Part shown: positions 1 through 11,782 of the stretch, piece by piece
Numbering within the stretch: the first letter of the stretch is position 1
How the letters are laid out: every line of letters starts with the position of its first letter
From: Anopheles merus
Taxonomy: Eukaryota > Arthropoda > Insecta > Diptera > Culicidae
Reading direction: 5' to 3'
NCBI RefSeq assembly: GCF_017562075.2
Contig: NC_054082.1
Span: 1,360,501-1,424,500 of the forward strand
Length of the DNA: 64,000 nt
Made by a program: the position numbers and the translations under genes
The notes under the pieces: model-generated
Told to the model about the DNA's origin: nothing
What the model saw: the letters and a program-made list of their open reading frames with translations, nothing else
Database searches by the model: none

Positions 1-1670
1 TAAAAAGGTTCCCAGCTCTGGCGGGAAGAGTTAACACAGCGTATCACAGTGTTTGGTCCCAATTTTCGTCAACAAATCATTCACACACCTCGAGGCGAAT
101 GATTTCCACCATCCTTCTCTTCCTTACTACTTGCTGCTCCAGTCCCGCAAGTGTTAATATTCAATTCACTCTGTCGTACATCATCACCAGCATGTCGCGT
201 GTCGTCGTGTGCTACCTTCGGGGCGATATAGTTTATCGTGCACACTTCCCTACGGGCGGCTTTTAGCACTGGCTGCCTCCCAAACTCCAGTACCAGTACG
301 GGGTGTGTCAGTCTGGCTAACATTCTCATCCGAGAACCGAGGTTTTCTTTTTTTGTTTGTATTCGCTACGTCTCTCTCAACCGACTCCGAGAACGATTTG
401 ATGCAAACGCTTTTTCCCGTCGCTTTTGTTGCGGAAGAAAAACGATCCTCGGCACGCTGCCATGGTCCTATTTCGGGGCAATGTATTTCCGGGATTTATT
501 TGTTTTATTTGCTTGCAAACGCCGGAGAGCGATCCATGCCATTCAGGGCACGGGGCTTGCCCGGGCCTTGCCAAACCTGCAAGGCTACAAATTCACACGA
601 CAGTTTCGGCGCACGGTTTCGCGGTACGCCGTGCCCGGCAGTATGTACGAAAGGGCTGGCTGTGGACAGTAGGGGTACACGCGGTGATAGTAACTCGTGC
701 TCGTGAGCAGTGGCAAGCAGTCGACTCGTCCTTTGGCGACAGATAAACCATCTTTTGCACTGCGTTTTCCACCGTGATTGCAGTGGCGGGAAGGGAAGGT
801 CTGGGTCCGATGGCGGTGGGCCCGCCCGGTGGCGGTCGTACGGAAGCGGAAGAATTATAGTCATACCGATTGAAATTGTTTCTGATCGCATCCATTTAAC
901 GTCACCAGCCCGGAACCCTAGCCGCGCTCCCCAGCTTAAATAAGTGTGCGTGTGCAATGGCGCATACGTGTTGTGCCTGCTGTTTCCAAAACGGGTTGTC
1001 GTGTGTCTTTCCCGTGTTTTTTTTGCTTCTTCTATTGCTTTGCTGTTTTGTTTATGTACACCCAGCAGCAGCACCAGCACCAGCCAGCAAGATGGCAACC
1101 CGCGACGAACTTGGAAGGCAAACAGATTTACCCGGAATGGATCTGTTTATCGCAATGGCGCAATTGCCAGCGCTCAACTTTGGAACGGAAGGCTTTTTTT
1201 CTGCCTGGCTGGAGGATGGGTAGACGCGGGCTGCGGCAAAGTGCCACTTTCAATTGTAACTTTTTGCCGAAACTCAATCCAATTGCCTTTGCTGTTCCGG
1301 TGTACGGGGAAAATGGGATGGAAACTGGGTAATGGGAGGGCAACTAAACTACCAACGACGACAACGATTTGCTGAAGGAAAGCGGTTAATTGGCCGCCCC
1401 GGAAGTGGTGGCATGGAAGCTTGCGAGCTCATTCGCCCATCACAAACAATATGGACGAGTATAGAATGGTTTTCATGTCTGTTGTAGTCGGAGAAAGCTG
1501 TATAATAAATTTGAAATCGCGTGTTTTTGCATGCAAATTGGCTCTTCTGTAATATCTTCAACTTGTCTTTCGACTGTGGTTAAAGATCTATCTATTTAAA
1601 GCTCAATTTTTAAACGCGAACTTTGCAATGAGGTTCATTTTCCCAACCCAACTCAAACCCAACTACTTAC
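1..1670. other. No supported gene; probable intron of the - strand gene at 1671
   Basis: If the exon at 1671-1971 is real, this stretch is its first downstream intron running off the window. Several frames of 60-200 codons exist on both strands but none has splice or codon support. Confidence 0.3.
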
Positions 1671-1971
1671 CGTAGTGATGCATTTTAAGACCGTCGGGCC
1701 GCTGCAGATCCCCGCTCGGTCGTCGCTCAATTCCGGCAGCTGCACTGGCACTGGCACTGGCCGCGGCCTCCACCACCTGGCACACGTTCACGTTGAGCGT
1801 CATCAGCAGAAAGGTAACGAGCAAAGTTCGCGAAAATACGGCCGATGGTGTGGAAATGAACGGATTACAGTCGCTGGCGATGCCGCCACAGCCGCACCGG
1901 TTGCCCCGCACTCCCGCCTCACGACGGCGGCCACGCGATCTGTTGTTCTTCAGCGCCATCATAGGCACCAT
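1671..1971 (-). CDS. First coding exon of an unrecognised secreted or membrane protein (rest off the left edge)
   Basis: The frame starts at ATG 1971 (other ATGs at 1962 and 1959) and runs 100 codons to a strong donor, G|GTAAGT, at 1670-1665 on the - strand, leaving phase 1. An in-frame stop follows right behind the donor, so splicing is needed. The N-terminus is long and basic (SRGRRR near residues 12-17), then comes a hydrophobic stretch at about 45-63 (RTLLVTFLLMTLNVNVC) that could be a signal sequence or a signal anchor, then an Ala/Ser run (ASASASAAAG). About two thirds of third codon positions are G or C, like the transporter gene and unlike the surrounding DNA. The frame is also open upstream of the ATG to about 2090, and a pyrimidine-rich stretch followed by CAG|G there could be an acceptor for a 5' UTR intron. 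No later exon is recognisable in 1-1670, so the gene should continue leftwards. No family recognised. Confidence 0.5.
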
Positions 1972-3865
1972 TAGCGTGTGCCCGTCGGCAAATCGTTTCC
2001 TGCCGTCGGCGGCAAACTCCCCACCGGCGCACCAAAAGGGGAGGGAAAGAAAATTATCACCGAAAACTTTGCCTAAGGTCCCAGTTGCGGTATCTCACTC
2101 ACTATCTCCCTTTCTCTCTCTCTCACACTCTCTGTACACTCGGTTCGCGTACTGTGCGTGTTGTGCAAAAGATTGCCACTCCTTGGTTTGTGTTGCTTTG
2201 TTTGTTGTCGGGACCCTTTTCACGACCTTTTGGCTATTTTTCACTCGTCACTACACACACACACACTCGCTCCTTGGCTGTTGCTAATTTTGTCACTTTT
2301 CTGCACTGCACTGCACTCCATTTTCCGCCTATTTCCCAATGACGTCAGGTTCTGTGCCGTTGGCGTTAATGTTGTCTCTCTTCACACTCGAATCCATCGT
2401 ACGGCTCGCTTCCAGAATGTGTTTTTTTGTGTTTCTTACGTCTTTGGGGGTCTTTGTCCTGTAATGGGACACAAGCATAATGATAGATGCTTTGAAGCAA
2501 AGAAACAAACAAAAAAAACCCACGCCCTGTCCCATAGCCCACCCCGTCCCACCAAAAAGGCCACGCTCATCCGGTCCAACTCAAGCGAAGAGAAAGTGCA
2601 GATTTTTATTAGATTCGTTCAAGTAAGTGTTATTGCGACGCTTTGTTTTCATCTTGCTTTATGTCCTTTCGTTTGAAGCTTTCGTGCGGTGTTTTGTGGG
2701 AGCATCTTTTTCTGCATTTTTTTTTCGTAAGTCCACGCGGGGTTCGTTTGCTCGCGAATTCGGTTTGGAAGGAAAGAACCCGTGTCTCGGCTTAACTCGC
2801 GCACCCGAACAGGGCTACCTCCCCGTTTGAGGCTTGAATTTATTACCTTCATTAAAGATATTTGTATTGTGTGTTTTATGCTCTATTTTGGCCTAGCAAT
2901 TTGCATGCTTCCATCCATTCCGGCCCCCGGGAGAGGGTGTAGTTTTGGTGCGAGGACCGAGGTGTGCCTTCTCCCACACCCGGGCGCTCCATTTGCCGGC
3001 GCCAAGTTCACACTTTTTTCCCTATCCTTGCGTCACCCAACACGTTGACCTTTTCGCGATGTTTTTTTTTTTGCTTTTGCAAACGGCAGTAAACAGCGGA
3101 AAAAAGCCAGCACCGTAGCACCGTGCGCTTAGCGCACGGCCTAGCTATTAATAATAATACATTTTCACGCTTTTGTTGGCACGCTAGGAGTTTTTGTAGT
3201 AATTTTTCGCGCTTTTTTATCGCTACCACCACCCCGGAGCAGCGCTGCAAAGGAGCAATGTAGCAATGGGAATGATAAAAAAAACGGTCGAAAGAAATCT
3301 AGCACCCGGACCGAAGGGAAGCATGCCTGTTTGCCATTAGCACACGGAAGGCGACAGAACAAATGAACGCGAAGCAGAATAGAGCAAAGTGGCCGCCAGT
3401 TATCATTGCCAATCGGTGTCTTAACTATCGCAAAAGTGCTCACTTTGGAATGGAAGCTCGACCTTCACAATCAAGTCGGTTCATTTGTGTCTAATCGCGA
3501 GGCTGACTGTGTGTGTTTGCCTAAGCTAATATGCCTTATAGAAACATAAACCAAATTGCTTTTGCACCAGTTCGTTAGTATCGGGCAGCTCCGAATGCTC
3601 GAATGCTCCCACAAGTTGCACCGGTTTCGGAGCACGTGACAAGAACTCGAACTGAAAAGGCCCGGGCATATAAATAAAATAAATCACAATCTCAACTGAA
3701 TTGGCTACCATTCTTCTTCCCATCCACCCGCCGCTGTACCTGTGCTCGTAGCTGCCGTCACGGTTCCGTGGCAGCACCGTTTCGCTTCCGCTTGCGACTT
3801 CCGCTGCTACTTCCGCTTCCGCTGGCCGCGATTGTGACTAATGGGTAGCGATTTTTCCTTCTCAC

Positions 3866-4224
3866 CTTTAGCTCCGCTTTCTGTTGCTCCTGTTTTCCTC
3901 CCTTCCCCGTTTGTCTTGGACCGGCCCGCTGGATCGGCAGCACTGCAGTGACGGCTCGTTGCTCGCCCTTCCAGGGACCGCAAACTGGAGTGCGCGCGCG
4001 TTGGTGTGAGATGGAAAGCAGCACACGGCCTGCTCGTTCACCGGCAAAGTGGCCTCCACCCTCGACCCTTGACAGTGGTGGACCCCTTCATTTCGAGCAC
4101 TAATGGGCACTCGTGGCCGTACGGCGCGACCCGGACCGCCGGTTCGCTAGCGCTCGGCAGCATCCTGTCTTTGCGATCTTTAACGCTCACGGCACTTCAA
4201 TCGCTTCAAATATACTTAATTTAA
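3866..4224 (-). other. Possible 5' noncoding exon upstream of the 1671-1971 exon
   Basis: This GC-rich segment on the - strand ends in a good donor, AAG|GTGAGA, at 3865-3860. It lies about 1.9 kb upstream of the first coding exon at 1971, on the same strand. It could be a leader exon. It also carries several short frames on both strands, none convincing. The link is inferred from position and the donor only; the 5' limit given is arbitrary. Confidence 0.15.
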
Positions 4225-6535
4225 TTTCATGACCACTTCACTACGGGCGGCACGATTGTTCACTTCACTTGGAGGCTGTGCTGTGTCTCATAAATACAGA
4301 ACCACACATCAGCCGAGGTCTTAGTGGAGGTCGTTTAGTGAAATCACTGGTTGAATTTGTCCTTTGTGCACAATCGAATCAATCGAATTGGTACTTCTCT
4401 AGTTCGTTACTGTTGGTTGCCAGATGGTTCGTCCTTGTAGTGGCTGTTGATGCTGTTGCAGAGGTCAATGCATTCGAATATCGGGGCTGCAGAGAGGGAA
4501 GAGAAAAATGAGAACCACATTATGAGTGAAACAAAAACCACACTACAAAAGCGTTAACCTCGAATATGAAACCTTTTTTTTTTGGTTGCACCCTGAGTGT
4601 GTGTGTGTTTCGCGTTCCCACCCATCGCGTGGGGTGGTGGATAGGGTGAGTGGGCAAAAGTTTTTAATTAAAACGCTTTCATCAAGATGGTCGAGTGGCG
4701 AAAGATGAGTCGAAATTTTCATCAATTATTTCGTTTTAAAACGCTTTCCATGTCTCGACCGTACACTGCCGGAGCGCACACAGCTGCCACAGCCGCCGGT
4801 TCGGTGGTTCGGGTCCCAGAGCAGAGTAAAAATTCACTCCCCCTTCCTTCGCATCCCTCCCGCGCGCTTTAATCCCTTTGCTTCGTTCCACGGCCAAGCA
4901 CTTGGATTTATGTAGGCCTCAAAGGTCTCGGAACGTATTACGGCATTTATTTTTCGGTGCTGGTCTCTTTTTTTCTTCTTTCGTTCGCTGCAAACCCCAA
5001 GGCAGTGCAAAAAAAGACACAGTTAAACCAGAAACCAACTGGCTTGGGAATTACAGCGGCAGGCGAGCTTTGGCAAACAGCTGATGGAAAATGAAAATTA
5101 ATCTCCATTCGGACGCATTACCCTCCATTTGCGTCCCGGTTCGGGCGTAATTAATCTCCAAAAGGATTAACGAAATGGATAGAAATCAGAGAGTGGCCGG
5201 AGCCAGAGCACTTGGCAAGTGCTCGAAGTGGGACTGCAGTGTGTTTGCCGGCATTGTGTAGCTCCCGCACGGTGCACGGAAGGAAAAGCTTAAAATAACA
5301 TCATCATGAAGTGTTCCTTGAATTGCTTAATTGCTTTAAATTTTTGTGAACGTTGCCACATAATTTTACATTTAGTTTACCATAAGTCTATGGCACAAGT
5401 TCCACATAATACTCACACAGCCACACAGGTATCGTTTACAACCTGGATTGATTGTTTTCTCGCATATGGCGCACGCTCGCATTAACCACAAGTGGATGAA
5501 ATCGTCCCACACGGCGCTACCCATTCCCCAGCGTTGTGGTTTCTCCCCCCTCCAATTCCTTCCCTGCTCTCCCTTTCCCCATCAGTTGCAAGGTGTCGGA
5601 TGAACAGCAACCAATGCCCGAAAAGCACTCAAGCTTAGAGTGTTACCGATAACACAATGGCGCTATTTTTCCTACTGTTCCGCAACACTAACGCACACGT
5701 TGCCAAACAAAGCCATGGACCGTGCAGAAGCAGCAGCAGCAATAGCAGCAAAAAAAGGACCACACCGCTTAAAGCTTTCCTCCAGCCAGGGACCCAACGC
5801 CAGCCGGTGAAAGCTATCGGTCCCCATTTTCTACGCTTCTTGGTGTAATGTCTCAGGAAATATGCTCAGTCAGTGTTGGCACGTTTGCGGTTTGCTTCCG
5901 TCGAATCGGAATCGGATTACACAGCGCTGTGGCGAATTCACCGTTTTCCCCCAGCCGTAAGGTACCGCTTGTGCCAGTGCGCAAACTGCGACGATGTGTA
6001 ACAGTGAGGAAATGATTGGGAAAACATTGTTTTTAGATTATACAGGAGCAGCTTTTTCCTTTCCCTGGGTCGGTCCTGCAAACACCACGACGAAAACACG
6101 CTTGCATGTAGCGAGTTGCATTCGACGACGGGGCCTTTCGGGGAAATCGATTTTTCTCGCTTAAGCTAGACCGCTTTTCGACCAGCACACGGGGAAAGGT
6201 GGATTCTATTTTTCAACACCACACACCTGGCAGAAAGTTGCCACAACGGAAAGGGACAGGGAAAGGGGAAGAGATTTATCATGACTAGGGAAGACGAAGG
6301 TAACGAGCATGCTTTTCATCAGAAGCCGAACGAGAGGCTAACTTCCTTCCAATCGTTTCGCTTTCTCGCGTTCTCCACCAGAACGTGCGATGAAGGATGA
6401 TTTACATGTGAAATAAATGTTGTGAAGTTTCCGATTATTTGCTCCGCCACATTTCTCACCAAACCCGAAGGGGATAATGCTTTCTCGCATCAACACACGT
6501 AAGCTTCCGGCGCTGCTGTCTGCTACATGGTACAG

Positions 6536-6562
<27 letters not shown>
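6536..6562. repeat. (AC)n microsatellite
   Basis: About 13 perfect AC units. Confidence 0.95.
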
Positions 6563-6566
<4 letters not shown>

Positions 6567-6985
6567 TGTGGTATAAAAATCCTTTCTGGTGGGGTCCGAC
6601 CGATCGATCCAAAAGACTTCCCTCGAGAAGGTGTGAAGAAACAAGAGCAGCAAGCAAACCCCAAAACCATTCATCCATTGGTACAGTTTTGAAGATAAAC
6701 AAAATTTAAATGAGACTCCCGGACAAAGCAAATGGCGAGGAAAACACCCCGTCCCCCCTCCCTCCGACCACTGCCGATCGAAACCGAATCATTCGGTCCG
6801 GTTCTAGTCGGATTGATTGGGAAAGCTTAAATGGAAGAAATTGGATTTGTTTTGCATCCCACCGACGGGCGCGTCGCCGGAGAGTGTGTGTGGAGTGTGG
6901 ACGGACGCGTTTGAATTTTAGATTAGACTTTGATGAAGCGTATCATCCAAACATGTTACGGTCAATTTGCGTTTTCGGATCCTTT

Positions 6986-7005
6986 TTCTTCTTCTTCTTC
7001 TTCTT
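6986..7005. repeat. (TTC)n microsatellite
   Basis: About six TTC units after a T run. Confidence 0.9.
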
Positions 7006-7882
7006 GGCCACTAGTATACTTCGACGTTCTGGGGGAGCTCGCGTTGGACGCCATTTCGGAAAGCAGTTTTGCTGCCGGTGGCAACCACAACAATTACAAA
7101 CAACACTTTGACGAGCAAACTTTACTCTTTCGTTTGCAAAACTCTTTCTGGTGCTGCTGCTGGTGGAGAGCTTTCTGGTGGATTGACTTCGTGCCGAATC
7201 GAGCTTTCCCGTCAACTGATGCCACAGCGCCCCCGTTTTTCGGTGCAATCGTCGAGAAGAATTTCGAGAAGAAGTAAATAAACAGTCGTTCGCAGCAGCA
7301 AAAAGGCTGCGCCGCCTGCCGGTTGACTTGGCAAAACTTTGTTATCTCGCCATAACGAAACTAATTGGGAAAGTTATTTCGCCGTCTGGAGCTACCGTTT
7401 GACATTTTTCATTCGTCAATTCCAATCCATCGCTCGGCTGAACTTTTGCAGCGCCGGGTTTTTCGATGCCAATCCAGATCCGCGGCGCAGCCCGGCCTGG
7501 AAAATCATGATAACTGCCTCGTTACATCCATAACTCCTGCGCTCTTACTCTCTCTCTCCTCAACGGTGTGCCGATTTCAGCCCCGAGCTGCTTATCTTGG
7601 TTAATGGTGCGTACAGAAACGATCTCACAAATGAGGGTAATTTCGTGTGAAAAAGCTACTCTTCTACTAAAATTGATTTCTTCCTGGCGGCGGGCCGGGC
7701 CGGGGCTTACATAACACGTTTTAACCGACCGGTAGTGTGCCGGGAAATGGGCACACGGACCCCTTCTGTTCCTGCTCGGCCGATTCCGGAAACGGCTAAA
7801 AGGTAGCTAATCTTCTGAGTGATTTCACCCACGTACTGGAATGAAGGGAATCGAGAGCCATTCGGCGTGTGGTGTCGTCGTA

Positions 7883-7909
7883 GCCACTTTGCCACTTTGC
7901 CACTTTGCC
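7883..7909. repeat. Tandem repeat, 9-bp unit gccactttg, 3 copies
   Basis: Three perfect head-to-tail copies of gccactttg. Confidence 0.9.
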
Positions 7910-9649
7910 GCCCCGTAACAGGCTCCAGACTCGTTTAAGATAATTCTTGTTTATTAATTTGCCATCCGTACCATTCTATCGCTGGCTAACAAACAGCTTT
8001 CGCTCTTGAGTGCCAATCTTCTCGCTTCCCCATCGTCTCGATTCGATCGTTCTTCTTATCAACCATCTTGCTGTGCCGCACGGAGCATGTAATAGCGGAG
8101 CTCATTATCCTTTTTTCTGTATTGCTTCTGGCAGAACAGGGCAGAATTGACGATTTCGATTTCATTGGCCCCGGTCGGGCTGATTGCATTGCGAGAGGTA
8201 AGCGAACAACCCGTCCTCCAATGACTGCTGTGCATATTGAGTAGGACCGGCGAAAGCGGGAGGGAAAAAACGCCCACCAAAGGGAAGAAAAAACTCCCGA
8301 TTTCGCCCGATACGCACAATCGAAACCGGATTGCGTGCGCTGCAGACAGATGAAAGAGCTCCGACCCGCCGATGGGATGGATGTAAACGAATATTGTGAT
8401 TGCTTTTCTTCAACAGCCTACAGGAACAATTGGCTGGGTGGCCGCAACTTACTGTTCGGGTGATCTATGAAGGAAGGAATCGCTCGGACCCGTTCCCCGT
8501 ATCGATCTATTTATCTATCGTTTTGTAAAACTATTCAAGAGTTGTGCGGTAAGAAATTGGTATCGTTTGATCAGATTGGCTGTGATGGTCGTATCTATGT
8601 TTGCATAATTTGAGAATTGCTTCCAGGAAGGTGAAGTACTTTTTCGACGGCACATGAAAGGAAAGCTAACCGCAGCTATGCTCGAAACTTTTGTTTCGAG
8701 GGCAAAAGTTGTTTATTTACTTTCAAGAAATCAATAATCCAGTGACTGTTTGGAGTTTAGACACTCAAGTTTTTGTTTCCCTTCTGTTGTGTAAGGTTTT
8801 GTTTCTAGTGTTTCTGTTTGTTAGAGACTTGCTAGGTTTTTCCTGGTGGAAAATATTACAAATTTAACGCATTGAAGGACCATTAAACTTCCAAAGAGGT
8901 AATGATGAAGTTGTATCTCGTAATTTTATTAAAATTTAATCTAATCACTTCAAATCCACACCACTTTGTATTCGACGTTATTCGAGTTCCTCCAATGACT
9001 TCATTAGGCCGCTTCTAGCACCAACTACATCACTACCGAGGCCTGGAATGCAACGAAAATTCCTGGCAACCGCGCTAGTGAAATGATTGACATTTTTTAA
9101 GGATCTTCTCAGAAACCAACCGAGGCCAACCGGTTCCTCGCGAAGTGCATCTGCCCGGGAAGGCGGACTCGCACCATCACCGATAAAAAGACGACGCTGG
9201 GACGAGATGCTAGTTAAAGCCTGGGCTGCCTGTAAGCAACTCTGATTTTTATGATGATTTCCACCGTCATAAATTCACGCTGCTTTCACGCAGCGTGGCA
9301 GTAAGTCGGGTGGTCGGGGCTGCCGTTGTCGCCACCGTGCCGAAGTAAGGCAGGACCACTAAGCCCCCCCCCATGCTGAGAAGCGGACGGGATGCGATCC
9401 AGTGGCGCCCGGGAGTACGAGACTGGATTGCAAAGTGGATGCTGCTCTCAGCACGACCTAACCTGACGAAAGGCTGGTGTGTCCCGCGTTTTCCGCCGAC
9501 TTCCTAAAACAGCCGCACACGAACGGAAAGCATGTTGCAAAAGCACACGCCTTCTGCTGCCATTTGCGCTCTAGACGTGGTGTATGACACAAACACACTC
9601 GGCGCTGCAAATACATTCCTCTCGAGACTGGAAGGAACTTTGGGCACAT

Positions 9650-10063
9650 TTACTGGTTGCTTCCAAACATTGCCCATTCCCTCCCCGCCTTCCGGTGATT
9701 TTGCTGCTTCTCCAACGGGGTCTCACTCGCGATCATATTTCTTACACGGCGCTGCATTATATCTAAATTATGTTTTCGTCGTTGATTTATGGTTCCGAGG
9801 AGTGGGACGCTCGTGGGTGCGCTCGGTCTGCGTGTGTGAGCGCGTCGATGGTCAGGCGGTAAAGTGCCAAGCGGCATAATATTTCCCAGCAGTCGAGTGA
9901 AGACGGTGCTCGTCGTCCCCGACGCTTTGTGCTGCCACCATCCGGGGGTGGTGGTGTTTCGCTTCCACGTGTCATTCCCGTCGTCTCGCGGGAGATACGA
10001 ACACATACAGACTACCACCATCACCACCACCACCACTGCCAGCATCAGTACAGCGAACTTCAT
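9650..10063 (-). CDS. Candidate small secreted protein or first exon
   Basis: This frame of 137 codons starts at ATG 10063 in a fair context (ACAAATG) and begins like a signal peptide: MKFAVLMLAVVVVVMVVV, with a hydrophobic core at about 3-20. The valine run is encoded by a GTG-rich trinucleotide repeat, so it may be fortuitous. The first 60 codons have high third-position GC. A donor-like CGT|GTAAGA falls at 9745-9740, after codon 106 in phase 0, so the real exon may stop at 9746. A TATA-like GATAAAAG lies at 10186-10179, about 120 bases upstream of the ATG. After the hydrophobic segment the chain is rich in Arg, Thr and Pro with a few basic pairs, and no domain is recognisable. It may equally be noncoding DNA around a microsatellite. 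Confidence 0.25.
   Translation of the reverse strand: MKFAVLMLAVVVVVMVVVCMCSYLPRDDGNDTWKRNTTTPGWWQHKASGTTSTVFTRLLGNIMPLGTLPPDHRRAHTRRPSAPTSVPLLGTINQRRKHNLDIMQRRVRNMIASETPLEKQQNHRKAGREWAMFGSNQ
10015..10035. repeat. (CAC)n-rich tract
   Basis: Imperfect CAC/ACC repeat; on the - strand it encodes the valine run of the candidate secreted protein at 9650-10063. Confidence 0.85.
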
Positions 10064-10568
10064 TTGTCACAATATCGCGCAGGATTGACGCAGGACAGGG
10101 GAAAAACGACGAAATCACAGCCCCACAGTTAGCGAACGAGCAAGTGCAACTTGCGAGCGGCGTTCGGAGCATCGGAGGCTTTTATCGTGTGTCAAACAGC
10201 CCGGGCCATGTTGGGGCTTCCGCCTCTGCTACTGAGCAGTAAAATGACACTCGATGTAAGCAGCCACGAGGAGGTGGGACGATGAAGTGACGATGGGTGG
10301 AGGAAACAGAGAGCAAAAAAATGGAACCAGCAAGTTATTAAATGGCTCTTGCAGCGGAGATGGAAGCCAATGACTTTCGTCCCCGTCCCGTCAGAGCAAC
10401 CCACCGCTACGCTGTCTTACAGCTTTGATCTACAGCAGACCGTTTCTTGGACAGGCTTCTGCTCCCAGTATACCCTTAGTCTTAGCTTCCACGTACAGAA
10501 GGAGCCTTTGAGAGCAGCACGAAACATAACTTGCGATCGAGGGAAGCGATATAGGACGGAATGACAGC

Positions 10569-10587
10569 GAGAGAGAGAGAGAGAGAG
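10569..10587. repeat. (GA)n microsatellite
   Basis: About nine GA units; in flies such tracts bind GAGA factor. Confidence 0.9.
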
Positions 10588-11766
10588 CGAGTGGGAAAGC
10601 GACGAAGTATCGCTGGAATGGTAAAACAATTGTTCGTCCTACGCCAACGCCGATGCCTATCTCGAAAGCGTATTTCCGGAGTGCAAGGACACGGTCTGAT
10701 GGCTATTCTCAGCGCTAGGCAGGGCCGCTAGGCGTGTGCGGACGAACGAACAGCCAGCAAAAGAACAAAGCTCAACAACGAATCACACTGGATTGTGACA
10801 ATGATCTGGCTGACAGGGCAGCACTAGGCTGACGGCTACTGGCGCTACTACTGCTCCCCGCCCTAGAACCAACCAGCGGGAGGTAAAAGGTCCACTGAAG
10901 TCGCATAAATAAACATGAAGCGCAACCGGAGAGCACGGATTTCCATTAGGTTGCTCGCTTTCAGCACACTAACCGCGCCAGAATCGCCGTTTTCGATGAT
11001 GAAAAACGGAAACAAACGGGAGTGTATGAATGATAACAGACCATCGACGCGCCATCTGATGCGAATGGGAAGGAAACATTGAAATACAAAATTGAAGAAC
11101 CGTACACACAAACGGCGGAGCGACACTTCCTGGTACGGGGGGAGTGCGTTCAGTAATCTGCCGCCTGTTCGAAGAAAAAAGAACAAGCCCATCGGACCGA
11201 ACCATTGCTCATACACGGCCGAAAGCAAATTAAGAGGTGATGTAAACATAAATATTCATACTCCGAGGCGGGGGTCGAACGCACACGCAAACGGCACGTT
11301 CCGTCGATAAGCATCGTGCGCGAAGGGAATGATAAAAACAGCTCCCAGATTTGTTCGAAGAAACCCGCAGCGCCCCCGACCACCGCGGTCCGTTCCGTTT
11401 CCTGCGAGGAAGAAAGAAATGGTGGCAGAGCGAATAAATATTACTGGTGACCAGTGCGGGAAAACAAACAGGAACAACAACTTGAGCGGAAGAAAAAGAT
11501 GAGTGCCTCTCGGTGCTGGAGAACGCCAGCCAGCGGGAAGTAGCTGCGGAAAAGATAGAGGAAACAACAGAAAAGCAACCCAACCGACACTAGCCCGCTC
11601 CGGTTTAATGCGATGCCAGCATAAGGAAAAAGCTTTATGAATAAGTTTCCACTCTTTTTGTTGGCCAACGTCGGGATCATCCGTGCTCCATTCCTGTTGA
11701 CAGGAACGAAGGGCCGAGCAAAAAAGGCCCCACGACCCATGGACAGTACGTTGTCACACTGCAAAG

Positions 11767-11782
11767 AAAGAGAGAGAGAGAG
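11767..11782. repeat. (GA)n microsatellite
   Basis: About seven to eight GA units. Confidence 0.9.

Larger units (their letters stand above)
1972..9649. other. Mostly noncoding, upstream of the - strand exon at 1971
   Basis: Holds a CT-rich patch near 2096-2130, a short CTGCA repeat near 2301-2317, the possible leader exon at 3866-4224, a CA repeat at 6536-6562, a TTC repeat at 6986-7005 and a 9-bp tandem repeat at 7883-7909. No convincing coding frame. Confidence 0.4.
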
